NCBI GenBank assembly: GCA_030544215.1
Contig: JARZZO010000006.1
Span: 48,398,501-48,462,500 of the forward strand
Length of the DNA: 64,000 nucleotides
From: Zantedeschia hybrid cultivar
Lineage: Eukaryota > Streptophyta > Magnoliopsida > Alismatales > Araceae
Reading direction: 5' to 3'
How positions within the stretch are numbered: the stretch's first letter is position 1; the number at the start of each line of letters is the position of its first letter. A program made the position numbers and the translations under genes. Of the stretch, positions 22,172-33,139 are shown piece by piece. The notes under the pieces were generated by a model. The model saw nothing but the letters and a program-made list of their open reading frames with translations, was not told the origin of the DNA and ran no database searches.

Positions 22172-25100
22172 CTAAAGCCAATCACCTTTATGCAGTAAGC
22201 CTATAGACTCTAGGTTACGCTCAAACACAATTTGAGCCAACGGCTTTGTTAGTGGATCTGTTATATTGTCGACAGATGGAACTCTTTCCACCATTACATC
22301 TCCTCTGGATATGATCTCTCTGATAAGATGAAAGCGCCTCAGAATATCTTTCGATTTCTGATGAGACCGCGGCACTTTCACTTGTGCAATAGTCTCATTG
22401 TTGTCGCACAACAGCGGAACATGATCAAAGACGTAGGGAACTATGTCAAGGTCGGTGATGAACTTCTTCAACCACACCACTTGCTTGAAAGCTTCAGCTG
22501 CAGCGATGTGCTCAACTTCAGTCGTCGAATCTGCAGTGGTTGCTTGCTTGGAACTCTTCCAACATACTGCTCCTCCGTTTAAAGTAAACACAAATCCAGA
22601 TGTAGACTTACTATCATCTGGATATGACTGGAAACTTGAGTCAGAAAAGCCTCGCAATTTCAAGTCACCTCCTCTATAGACAAGAAACATATCCATAGTT
22701 CTTCTCAAGTACTTAAGGATACATTTCACTGCCTTCCAGTGCTCTTCACCTGGATCAGCCTGAAATCTGCTCGTTACACTTAGAGCAAATGCAACATCAG
22801 GCCGTGTACATAGCATGGTATACATGATAGATCCTATGACAGAGGCATAGGGTATTCTATCCATGAATGCCTTCTCATCAGGAGTCTTAGGAGACTGCTC
22901 CTTTGAGAGATTAATTCCATGTCTCATCGGTATGAGACCTCTCTTGGAATTTTCCATGTCCTTTTGACTATCGTATCTATGTACAAGGATTGGGTCATTC
23001 CAAGCATCCTCTTTGATCTATCTCTATAGATCCGTATTCCCAATACGTAGGATGCTTCTCCCAAATCCTTCATAGAGAATTTTTTTCAACAGCCAGATTT
23101 TTACTGAAGACATCATAGTTACATCATTCCCAATGAGTAGTATGTCATCTACGTAAAGAACTACGAAGGTGACTGTGCTCCTACTGGTCTTCTTGTACAC
23201 ACAAGGCTCATCTTCATTCATAATGAAGTTATAAGACTTGACAGCCTCGTCAAATCTTATGTTCCAGTTCCGGAAAACTTGCTTCAGTCCATAAATGGAC
23301 CTTTGAAGCTTGCACACTTTATTTGGAGATTCCTTAGATGTGAAACTTTCTGGTTGTATCATATACACCTCTTCCTCAAGATTACCCTTGAGGAAGGCAG
23401 TCTTCACATCCATCTGTCAGATCTCATAATCGTTGTGTGCAGCTATGAGAAGTAGAACTCTGATCGACTTTATCATGGCAACTGGTGAGAAAGTCTCGTC
23501 ATAGTCAATTCCTTGCCTTTGACGATATTCCTTTGCCACCAACCTTGCCTTATAAGTGTCGATCCGTCCATCAGCGCCGATCTTTCTCTTAAAGATCCAC
23601 TTGCATCCGATGGGTACAATACCTTCGGACAAGTCCTCCAAGTTCCAAACTTGGTTGGTGTACATGGACTGGATTTCTGAGTTCATGGCTTCTCCCCATT
23701 TCTCGGCTTTTGGGCCTTCTATGACCTCCTGGTAGGTTTTAGGATCATCATCCTCATTATATTTAACCTTAGACTCACCTTCAACGATATGTCCCACATA
23801 TCGTTCAGGTAGTCTAGGTAATCTACCAGATCTACGAGGCTCACCTGTGCGTACTTGAACAGATTCAGGAACTAATATCTCATCTGATAATAATGCAGCT
23901 ATTTGGGGATCTGGAACCTCTTCCAGTACTATTTTACTCCCACTGTCCTCTTGGAGAAGGTATTTCTCTTCCAGGAATACAACTTTCCTGGCGACAAACA
24001 TCTTTTGTTCACCAGGACGGTAAAAATAGTATCAAAAGGTTTCCTTTGGATATCTCACAAACCTGCATTTATCAGTTCGTGGTTCCAGCTTGTCTGGTTC
24101 ATGCCTCTTTACATGAGCTGGATAACCCCAGACTTTAGCATGTTTAAATTCTGCTTTCCTGCCTTTCCATATCTCATATGGAGTATAGGCCACAGACTTG
24201 CTAGGTACTTACTCTATTCAGTAGGTATGCTGCTGACTCTAGAGCATACCCCCAGGGGGACACTAGTAATCCCGAAAAACTCATCATGGATTGCACCATG
24301 TCCAACAAGGTGCTATTCCTCCTTTCTGATACACCATTCATCTGTGGTGTATATGGAGGGGTTAGCTGAGAAAGGATACCATTATCCTTTAAGAATTGTG
24401 TGAAATTAGTACTCAAGTATTCTCCTCCTTGATCTGAGAGAAGAGCTTTAATAATCTTTCCTAATTGCTTCTCTACCTCATTCTTGAACTCCTTGAACTT
24501 CTCAAATGCTTCCGACTTGTAATTCATTAAGTAAACATAGCCGAATCTTGAGAAGTCATCGGTGAACGTGATGAAGTATGAAAAGCCACCTTTGGCTTGG
24601 GTGGATATTAGACCACATACATCTGAATGTATTAGTTTTAGAATGTCCTTGGCACGTTCTCCATGTCCAATAAATGGAGATTTTGTCGCTTTTCCCATAA
24701 GGCAAGATTCACATGTTGCAAACGATTCATAATCGAATGCATTTAAATATCCATGTTTGTGCAACTTTTGCAGCCTGCTTTCACCAATATGACCAAGTCT
24801 ACAATGTCACATGTAGGCTTGGTTCACACAATTCTTGCTCTTCTTAAGAGTATTATCGATGTGAAGATTGTAATTAGAAACATCTTAGAGATATAGACTA
24901 TTGACTAAAGATGTCGAATCTATTGATTTATTACCATAATAAATCGAACAACTTCTATTCTCAATAGTCAACCTATATCCTATCTTGTCCAAATAAGATA
25001 TTGATATGATGTTCTTTATTATACTAGGAACATAATAACAATCTTCTAATAGTAAGGAGTCTCCTGATGGAAGTCTGAGGTTTGCTGTCCCAACAGCAAT

Positions 25101-25337
25101 CGCCGCAACTTTTATGCCGTTTCCTATCTTCAATTCCACCTTGCCTTGTGTCAACTTGCGCTTACTTGTCAGCATCTACGCATCATGACAGATATGAGAA
25201 GCACATCCGGTATCTAATACCTAAGATGTGGAATCTCTAATTGACAAGTTGATATCTATTATATATATATCTGAAGCTTCGGACATCTTCATCTTTCCAT
25301 GAGCTTTATCGTTAAGGAACTCCTTGCAGTTCCTCTT
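22172..25337 (-). pseudogene. pol: Copia1 pol: protease, integrase, RT, RNase H
   Basis: Domains in copia order, read right to left. Protease/pre-integrase at 24885-25300 has the VGTANLRLPSGDSLLLEDCY block. Integrase at 24201-24764 shows HSDVCGLIS, the DDFSRFGYVY core and TPQMNGVSERRN. Reverse transcriptase at 23024-24001 shows GCKWIFKRKIGADG, ARLVAKEYRQRQGIDYDETF, MDVKTAFLKGN and the catalytic VLYVDDILL. RNase H at 22172-22957 shows DSSFQSYPDDSKSTSGF, ADSTTEVEHIAAAEA and a C-terminus ending near KGDWL. The frame is broken at least four times, for example between 24201 and 24001 and at 23024-22957. It is very close to Copia2 pol. Confidence 0.9.
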
Positions 25338-25595
25338 CTAATGACCATTCTGCTTACAGTAGAAGCAGTCACCCTTTACCACTCCTTTGTCTTTGTCCTT
25401 CGATCTTTTATCATTAGCTATCATCTCTGCGTCAAGGGCATCCAATGCCGGTTCAGCAGGAGGATCAGCTCTAGGGACATAGTGAATGTGTTCAGATCTG
25501 AAGACATTCTTCAAGTTTATGAACCAATCTGAGCAGTTCAGGCTAGTCAAATGTTTGGCATCAAATATGCCACGGAGTGGGTTATTCGACGACAT
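25338..25595 (-). pseudogene. gag: Copia1 gag remnant with internal deletion
   Basis: An 85-codon frame starting MSSNNPLRGIFDAKHL and containing CSDWFINLKNVFRSE, then jumping from LDALDAEMIAND directly into the basic region KDKDKGVVKGD and the zinc knuckle CFYCKQNGH. The Trp codon that should follow reads TAG, before KRNC. Against Copia0 about 520 nt of central gag is missing. Copia2 has the same deletion. A protein of this size could not form a normal capsid domain. Confidence 0.8.
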
Positions 25596-25789
25596 AATTC
25601 CCTACATGAGATATGTAATATCTATTTAGCAGCTATTCAATTATTAAAATTTAAACAAGACATGGTCTTTTGTTCAAGTTTTAACTCCCACTAATTTTCG
25701 ACGGACTGTATAACCCTCAGTTATACAGAATGGGAGACACTGACAGTCTCCTAGTGGGGATTAGAATCTCAATGACTTGCAATACAGCC

Positions 25790-26095
25790 TTGTGGATAGC
25801 ACAATAAACTGTAATACAATCAAAGAGCACCCATCTCATGGTACTTGCAACTCCTTGCAATATCGTATCATAGCTTCGGTCCCCAGAGATTTAATGGCCT
25901 TGTGGATAGCACAACAAGCCACTAATTCTAGTATAAGCTAACCAGCATTACGAGACGAGCATAGATTTGCATGCAGCCCTTATGGATCGCACAACAAAGC
26001 TACATGGTTCCTCTACCCCGATCATATAGGCATCTAATGCCATAGCCATAGTTTCTCCTCACAGTTAAACAAGCCTTGTAGATAGCACAACAAAC
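25790..26095 (-). repeat. Dispersed short repeat in Copia1 leader
   Basis: Versions of CCTTGTGGATAGCACAA occur at about 25787, 25900, 25978 and 26071, spaced 80-110 bp. Copia2 has counterparts (TTGTTGTGCTATCCACAAGG and TTTGTTGTGCTATCTACAAG) at 42610 and 42700, so the repeat belongs to the family. Confidence 0.6.
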
Positions 26096-26953
26096 CTGCC
26101 TAAAGTGATTCGAATCTTATGACTATAATGATGGTGGACCACGCGGTAAGTTCTTAACTACTCGCGTTACAGCTTAGAGTTTAGATGAGGGTATTTAGAT
26201 AACTTTTATCTTGGTCTTTCCTAGGTGATAGTATATAAATATATCGTATATATTTATTAAATACTATACCTGCTTTGATTCACAATCAAACATAAAACAA
26301 TGTATCTCATACATGTCATTAGTGTAGTCATAGACAACACAGTGAGTTTGACTGGAGCCAACCGTCAAATGCACACACAATTCTAATATAACATTTACAT
26401 TAGAGAATCAGCAAACACACAGGCAAAGGATTTGCATCACATCGCCTTTATGGTTGCATCTGTGGATTATCCTCGCTCCTTCTTCGGTTGCCTCGATCAT
26501 ATTACAATAAATTCATAATTTACATGTAAATAGAAGAAGACCTTATGACGAGTACAAGAGAAAGGGAGGTAGAAGTACATCGGAGTATGAGAGAGAGAGA
26601 GAGAGGTACGCAGACCTCTATTTATTAACAATTAATAAATATCGAATCACATATCCATGATCCACATAAACACATCATTCATTACATGAATAATAAAATA
26701 AATGCATATCCATGACCACGGTGTGTTTTAAACATTCCACACATGATAAGCGTATCACATGGCTAAAATAAAAGTGTTTTCAAAAAAAATAATTTTGACT
26801 TTCAAAAAACTGGATCCAATCAAAATTGGTATTTGAATTTTAAAAACTCTTTTAATCAATTTAACATAAAATCAAATCTAATTTAAAAGGATAAAAAACA
26901 CACATCACATGTGCACACATTCCAAATTAATAATTCCAGATTATTCCATGCAA

Positions 26954-27490
26954 ATTAGAACAATTCTAATAATTAAACAATCTAACACTTAGATCAACCC
27001 ACATTAATAATCTAACAATTAGACTATTAACTCTTAGACTAGTCCAACAAAGTTAATTAATAATTTAACACTTAAATTAATAATCAACTATAATTAATTA
27101 TTAACTACTAACCTAACACTTAGATTAGTCAATTAATGTTAATTATTAATTTAACTCTTAAACCAATGATTAACACTAATTAATTAATAACTAATTAATC
27201 TAACTCTTATATTAGATAATTAAAGTTATCATTAATTTAACTATTAAATTAATGACTATCAATAATTAATTAAGGACTACTAATTTAACATTTAAATTAG
27301 TCATGTAAGTTAATTATTAATTTAACACTTAAATTAATAACTAACTTACAAATAAATTAACAATTACTTGAAATAATAACTAACAATCTAACTGTGTTAG
27401 ACTAATAATTATTAATTACTAATTTAACTCTTAAATTAGTTTGATTAAGATCAATTATTAGTTTAACATTTAAATTAACAATTATCATTA
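26954..27490 (-). repeat. Triloop hairpin array, Copia1 leader
   Basis: About a dozen inverted repeats with a 3-nt centre. Perfect examples are 26954-26970 (ATTAGAA / TTCTAAT), 27279-27301 (ACTAATTTAA / TTAAATTAGT, loop CAT) and 27316-27338 (ATTAATTTAA / TTAAATTAAT, loop CAC). Others use TCTAA / TTAGA arms. Confidence 0.8.
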
Positions 27491-27670
27491 ATAAATTCAT
27501 AACCAAATGTTAATCCAAATGATTCAAAAATCATTAATACCCTAATTAAATAAAATTGAAAAATAATTTTACTTTCAAAACACCTTTGAATTTCAAAATT
27601 AAAATCTAATTATTATTTAATTAGGCAAATTGGGGTTCAAAGTGAAGTTAATTAAAATTAAGGGGAGGCC

Positions 27671-27876
27671 CAAACGGGCGCAGCCCATTGGACCTGGTCG
27701 AACCAAGTCCAGCGGCTAGGACCTGGGACCCTAGCCCAGCCAGGGCCCGGTCTAGACGACATCAGCCCAGTCCAAACGGGCTCAGCTTACTGGACCTGGT
27801 TGAACCAGGTCCAGCGGCTAAGACCTAGGACCCTAGCCCAGCCAGGGCCTGGTCTAGCCGGCATCGGCCCGGTCCA
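27671..27876. repeat. 102-bp tandem duplication in Copia1 leader
   Basis: Two adjacent diverged copies beginning CAAACGGGC at 27671 and 27773, each containing GGACCCTAGCCCAGCCAGGG. Confidence 0.8.
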
Positions 27877-28306
27877 ACGGGACCGGCCGTAGGCGCCGGT
27901 TCGCTCCGCTCCATCTTCAACCTGACGCCCATCTGCTGGAACCCTAGGTTTTTTAGGTTGAAGGTCGGCGGTGCAGCGCCGCCACCGACGGGCCCCTAGT
28001 GCCACCGGCCCCGGCCGGCGATGCCCCCTGGCGCCGGTAATTTGCCCAGCGCCGGTAGGGCTGCCGGAGGTGGCTAAAAGACAGCCGATTCAGCCCCTTA
28101 AGACCCTCTTTTTCTGGTTTCTCTAAACCTAAAAATGGAGAGGAATAACCCCCAAGCACTTCCATCCGCCCTTCACAGCCTCTCCGGTGCTAGCCACAAG
28201 CCCTGCTGTGACCAGGGATAACCCCAAGAGGATCTGAAGTCCGGTTTACCTCCCCAACATTTGGGGAAAGTCCAAACGAAGCCGCGAAGTATGCCCGAAA
28301 CCCGCT

Positions 28307-28327
28307 GTTCTTCGTCAGACGAAGAAC
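28307..28327 (-). repeat. Leader hairpin, Copia1
   Basis: Arms GTTCTTCGT / ACGAAGAAC around a 3-nt loop (CTG on the element strand), about 168 nt from the primer site. Confidence 0.7.
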
Positions 28328-28494
28328 GCGAGAAACCCCAATTTTTTTTTTGAAAATAACAGAATAATAATAATAAAATTATTTTTAGGTCATCGTATGA
28401 ACAAGGATCCATTTATTAACAGAACTCATGCATGGAATAAATTCAATAAAAATTAATTCGGACATCGAAATGGGACGAGAAACAGTGGAACTTG

Positions 28495-28506
28495 GCTCTG
28501 ATACCA
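28495..28506 (-). promoter_or_regulatory. Copia1 primer binding site
   Basis: On the minus strand TGGTATCAGAGC, an exact Met-tRNA-type primer site, one base inside the 5' LTR end. Confidence 0.9.
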
Positions 28507-28507
28507 C

Positions 28508-29857
28508 TGTTGGGTTCTTGGTTTCTCCGGATCTCCCACACAGCGTAAATAAAAATAAAAACGGAGATCCGTTCCTGTTTTGAAAAATCTAAAATTACGA
28601 TAATCCGATTATCAAATCTTAGCGTGTGCGGATTTGAATCTGCAACCGTTTGGTTCCGTCAGTGCGACACCGCAAGCCGCTTAAGCGCCTGGCCTCTAGC
28701 GGAGTCCACGCGATCCTCCTCGTGATGGATATCCTCACGTTCCTCGTTCTTCGCTGCCACGAAACCTCTGCCGGTCGCCGCAATGATCGCCGCAATGCGT
28801 AGACGATTTTCCATCGAACGGGAGTCGGAGAAGCGGCGGAGCAGATTCGGGGAACCAGATCTGGCCTGGGGTGCCAGAGAGAGAGAGGAAGAGAGGAGGG
28901 GGCGGCTAGGGTTAGCAGCAGCCTCGCCTGCTCAGCCCGTTCGCAACATTTTATACTAACCGCGCGGGTTTTCATAAAAATTCCCGGTTTATATAAAACC
29001 CACTTATTTATCCATCGCCTTGAGAATCATTTGCGTGTGACCCTCTAGGCCCGATTACCAGTCCGGTTAATAGCTTAATAAGCCCAGTAACTCCTTATTG
29101 GCTTTATTAATCAATTAATATCTCTTTATTAATTAATTAATGAATTGAATTTGATGGCGCACATTGAATTCGACTGGGCCTCCGATCACGTTGGGTGCCA
29201 AGCAACACCGCGTGAACCCGGAAGGTATCGGGGTTAAGTAACCCACTCTTGGAACCTTTCCGCCGACAGTTACCGCGTGGATATAATCCTTCATTCGTAC
29301 AATGCTCTCGAGTCAACTCAGGGTATGGCGTGCTGTCAAACCCTAACCGGTCGACTCACTTTGATTGGATGTCGCTGATGAATATCGGAAAACTCCTTTC
29401 TCGATATTATCGTCCGCCCTGTCCAGAGACTTCCGCGCATCCTTCCTAGAGCATTCTCTCTCTGAGTACCGAGAGCGAATGATTCCTTATTGACACACAA
29501 TTCCCTTTGACGGTATTCCGTTGTACCCGATCCTTGGCTATTTAGAATCCCGTAGTTAGAGATTCCTAAACAAAGGTCAAAGCACAGAAGTCCACTGACA
29601 AGGTGTACTTGGTGTCTTAGGTCCGAGGACCATCTACGCAACTGCGACAATAGAATCAAGTTGGTTGCGAGTGAGGTACAATACCATCCAGCGATTCAGT
29701 CGGATCAGTTCAGTGAACTCATTCTCCAATGAGCACCTACAGATTCGCCTTAGTGTCTCCAGACAAGTGACTTATGAGATGAGTCACCCTCATCATATGA
29801 GCAGGAGTAATCTGTACTAGTCTAACCGGATATCTGATGTCCTTCTCGGATATCCTT
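28508..29857 (-). mobile_element. Copia1 5' LTR, outer end lost
   Basis: A 1350-bp LTR matching 20601-21948 of the partner copy from TGTTGGGTTCTTGG through CTTCTCGGATATCCT. The last roughly 200 bp of the outer end are absent, because a Tekay LTR begins at 29858. No copia sequence resumes on the other side of that LTR. Confidence 0.85.
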
Positions 29858-31337
29858 TGTGAGGATTGAGGTTTCGGATCTGGTTATCGGGTCAGTTTCG
29901 GGGTCAGATCCCTCGGTTTGGGCCCTTGCGGGGCTAGGGCTTATGTTCTTTTTCGCGTCGAGCTCGCTTGACGTGGTTCAAACGACATCCAGCAATGTGG
30001 ACGTGTTTTAGGCTGTGCCACGTGGGTTAGCTTTGGGGCGCGAGAGTACGGCCCCGGTCTTATCGTCTGAATGGCGTCTTGTATGGACGAAGTCATTTAG
30101 AGTACGGCTCGACCTTGTCGTCTGAATGACATCAGGCTTGAACGACGGGTTTTTTCCAGTTCCTGTTTGACCCCGCGAACCCTCCCTCCTTTCCCTCATT
30201 CTCTCCTTTATCTTCTCTCTCCTCTCTTCCCTCCGACCCTCTGGCTCCCTTTCCCCCTTCTCCTTCCTTTCTTCTCCCCATTCCTCCTCTCCCTTCACTC
30301 CATTAACCTCCCAACTTCCTCCACTACCACCATCACTTCCTCCGCGACGTATTTCTCTCCGGACGGCGGCCGACGTCCCAGTGGAGTTACGGCGTCCACG
30401 GCAGTACTGGAGGCGGCGTGTGGCGAGGTGGGTTGGCATCTTGGAGCTCAAAGGAGTTCGAGTAACCGGTAGGGTGACGATCCCCGTTGTATTTCGTTTA
30501 AAACCATGTTTTTTCCCGCTTTGGAGCATGTTTAGGGGATTTTTGGGGTGAAATTACTAATTACATGTAATGAAGAATTGTGGGGTTTTAATGGGTATTT
30601 GGGTTCTCCTCCCCCTCCTATATTTTTTGGTATTTTTGCACGATTTGGGGGAGAAATCCCGCCTTGCAACTTGGGGGAAGGCGGAGGGAGAACCTGTCTG
30701 TCAGAGTTAAAAGGCGTCTGGGACAGCAACACCATTTAAAAAGCGGCTTCCACCCACGACGCCATTTAACCCCAGATAACAGACTCTGTCTTTGGAATGA
30801 ATAGCGTCCAGAGATAATGACGTCTTTTAAACGGCGACTTCCGTGCACGATGCGTTTTATGTTCAGATCACCCCGAGGCCTGTCTCTATTTCTGTCGTTA
30901 TTAGGCAACTAGGGACAGCGGCGCCTTTTAAACGGCGACCCGTTTGAACGACGCTATTTAGGCTATATTCCGAGGCCCATTTTCTCATGAACCAGTTTAA
31001 GAGTCTTGAATGACGTTGGCCTTGGACGACGTGATTCAAGATAGAATCTCATTAATTCCTGTAATTAACATGTGTTTACATTGATAAATAGTTTGGTTAA
31101 TTGCATATTTGAGAGCATACTTGAGCACGATAATTTGTACGTGATCGGATCGCACCGTGTTGCATTTTGTACGATCGTGGATCTAGAGTGACAGTTGTTA
31201 ACGCTTAGGCACCCCGTGTCGGTGTGGGAGTGACACGGCGCCGGTGTGGGAGTGGTGGGGTGATGCCTAGAGAGAGGGTCACATGGTGTACCTCGGGGTA
31301 TAGCTAGTACCGGTGTGAGAGTGGTACATTCGGAGTG
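29858..31337 (+). mobile_element. Tekay-type LTR, 3' part missing
   Basis: Begins TGTGAGGATTGAGG and follows the Tekay LTR order through the dyads, the polypyrimidine tract (30175-30330) and the block ending TACATTCGGAGTGT, where similarity stops. About 600 bp of the LTR is missing. It is either a truncated solo LTR or one broken by the sequence at 31338. The open frame at 30167-30472 is the polypyrimidine tract, not a gene. Confidence 0.8.
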
Positions 31338-31369
31338 TGTTGTCACCAAAAAATGAGCAAAGAGAAAAA

Positions 31370-31700
31370 TCCAAACAATTTTTTTCAAGTAAAGAGAGGG
31401 TTAATGGACAACAGTCATGCCTATTTTACAAGCCAAATGAATCAAAAAGGGGCTACTCTAGGGCCCAAATGGTGAAGAAATCTAATGGCACAACCGGGCC
31501 CATTATCTCAAGCAAAGGAGGTCCAAACAATTTTTTAAAGAAGGTCCAAGTGAAGAAAAGTTAATGGACAGTAGTCATGCTCATTCTTGCAAGCCCAAAG
31601 AAGTCAAAAAGGGGTCACTTTCAGCCCAAATGATGAAGAAATCCAAGGGGGCAGGCCCGGGCCCATTATCTCAAGCAAAAGAAGCCCAAAAGGGCCAATA
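31370..31700 (+). repeat. Imperfect direct duplication
   Basis: Two copies about 175 bp apart share GTTAATGGACA, CAGTCATGC, GCCCAAATG.TGAAGAAATC and GGGCCCATTATCTCAAGCAAA (about 31401-31520 and 31560-31680). Confidence 0.65.
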
Positions 31701-32010
31701 CGGGCCCAAAAAGTAAAGACCAAAGTCCAATTTCGTGACAGCCTTTAAAAGGGCCCAAATGGTCCTCCCATGGTCTATTCTTACCCGTTTGGCCCATGTT
31801 CAAATCTGCCCAAAGGAGGATAAGAAGAAAAGCAAGTGGTCCCCCCTTCAAGATTTTTCTAGAAGGTGGTAGGTGAAAAGCAAAAAGAGAAGCCAATCAT
31901 GATTCTCCAAGTGTTGTGGCCTCATTGGAGGGCTCTTAAGATGGGTTTCTTATCCCTAATCTAAGGCTAATGGATGTCTAATCTTCCCCCCAAAAGTAAT
32001 CCAACTTTAT

Positions 32011-32020
32011 CTATAAAAGA
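32011..32020 (+). promoter_or_regulatory. Putative TATA box
   Basis: CTATAAAAGA, a near-consensus plant TATA box, about 670 bp from the possible LTR start. It suggests plus-strand transcription of this element. Confidence 0.5.
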
Positions 32021-33139
32021 ACCCCCATCTTCTACAAGAAAAAGTTGGAAACAAAAATCCCAAAAAAGAAAAAAGAGAAGAAGAAAAGAGAGAGGTCAGG
32101 AGGAACACATCTCCCTCCTCCATTCCCCTCCCTCTCCTGCATCCCAAGAGAGAAAAAAGAAGGAAAAAAGAAGAGAAAAAGAAAGGAAGAGTGTAAGATT
32201 GTAGGCTTCAAGAGCCATTCTCCCTTCTCATCCCCTCTCCAAGGTAGAGTGGGGGTGAAGAAGTGGTTTATTTCTGTCTTCTTGCTTTCTTATAATGTTT
32301 TTTCTTTCATTGATATTATTAGAAACTTCTATCTCTCCCTTGATGTTCATCCATGGTGATTGAAAGTAATGAAATGCGAAGTTCAGATTTCCTATGTCTA
32401 TTTTGTGAATCTACTGGTTATCTTGCTTTTATGTTATTTTTTCCTTCATAAGATATGTGTTTTTCGTGTGGGAATGGTAGATGGGCCTTTCTAGTTTATA
32501 GAAATGATCTTTTCAAGCCTTAGAACCCCCTGAATATGGAGATATGACCCGAAATGTGCTTTGCTGCCCATATTTCCTGAAAACTGATTGTTCATTTATT
32601 TGTCTTTGGTTTTGGGATTTTTCAAGGTGGCTTGGCCTTACATGACCCTTAGGAGCACATCCCTTCCATGGATGATGTTCCCCCAAAGTTAAATATCAAG
32701 AGAAATCCCCTAAGTTTTATATATATTAAGATCTAAGTTTCTGTTTTCATGTTGGAACCGAATGGGTTTTGTTTGGATTTTTTCCTTTAATGGCTAAGGG
32801 TTTAGGCCCTAGAGGTTCTCAAGGTGGTTCCCTCACTAGTTGAGGATGAGCTTATTTGAGTATAAACCCTCTAACATGGAGCTAAAAAGGAGAGATTCAT
32901 GGAAAAGATAAAAAATATACCTAAGTTTCTCATATGTTCATATTCAAGTTTTCATGATATTTTCCTAAAGAAATGCATCTAAAATATAATTTAAATAAAT
33001 ATTTTAGGCCTTGTATCTTTTATACTTTATTTTCCATCATTTGGATTAGATTTAAACCCATTTTTCACCAAAAATCTGTATTTTAGGTGAGTCTGTGCCT
33101 GTGTAGTGCTACAGTGTTGAGTCTGCGGTTATTGTTCAT

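Larger units (their letters stand above)
25596..28494 (-). other. Copia1 untranslated leader
   Basis: A 2.9-kb non-coding leader. From the primer site inward it holds the conserved hairpin (28307-28327), a GC-rich part with a 102-bp tandem duplication (27671-27876), an AT-rich hairpin array (26954-27490), a GA microsatellite (about 26589-26605) and a stretch next to gag with four or more copies of a motif around CTTGTGGATAGCACAACA (25790-26095). No convincing reading frame was seen. Confidence 0.65.

Noticed and set aside
22328..22679. Plus-strand open frames opposite Copia1 RNase H
   Set aside because: Antisense shadows of pol; matching shadows exist opposite Copia2 RNase H at 45762-46112.
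32045..32359. Lys/Glu-rich open frame
   Set aside because: It derives from a purine-rich tract after a TATA box in a non-coding repeat; no domain and no homologous frame in the window.
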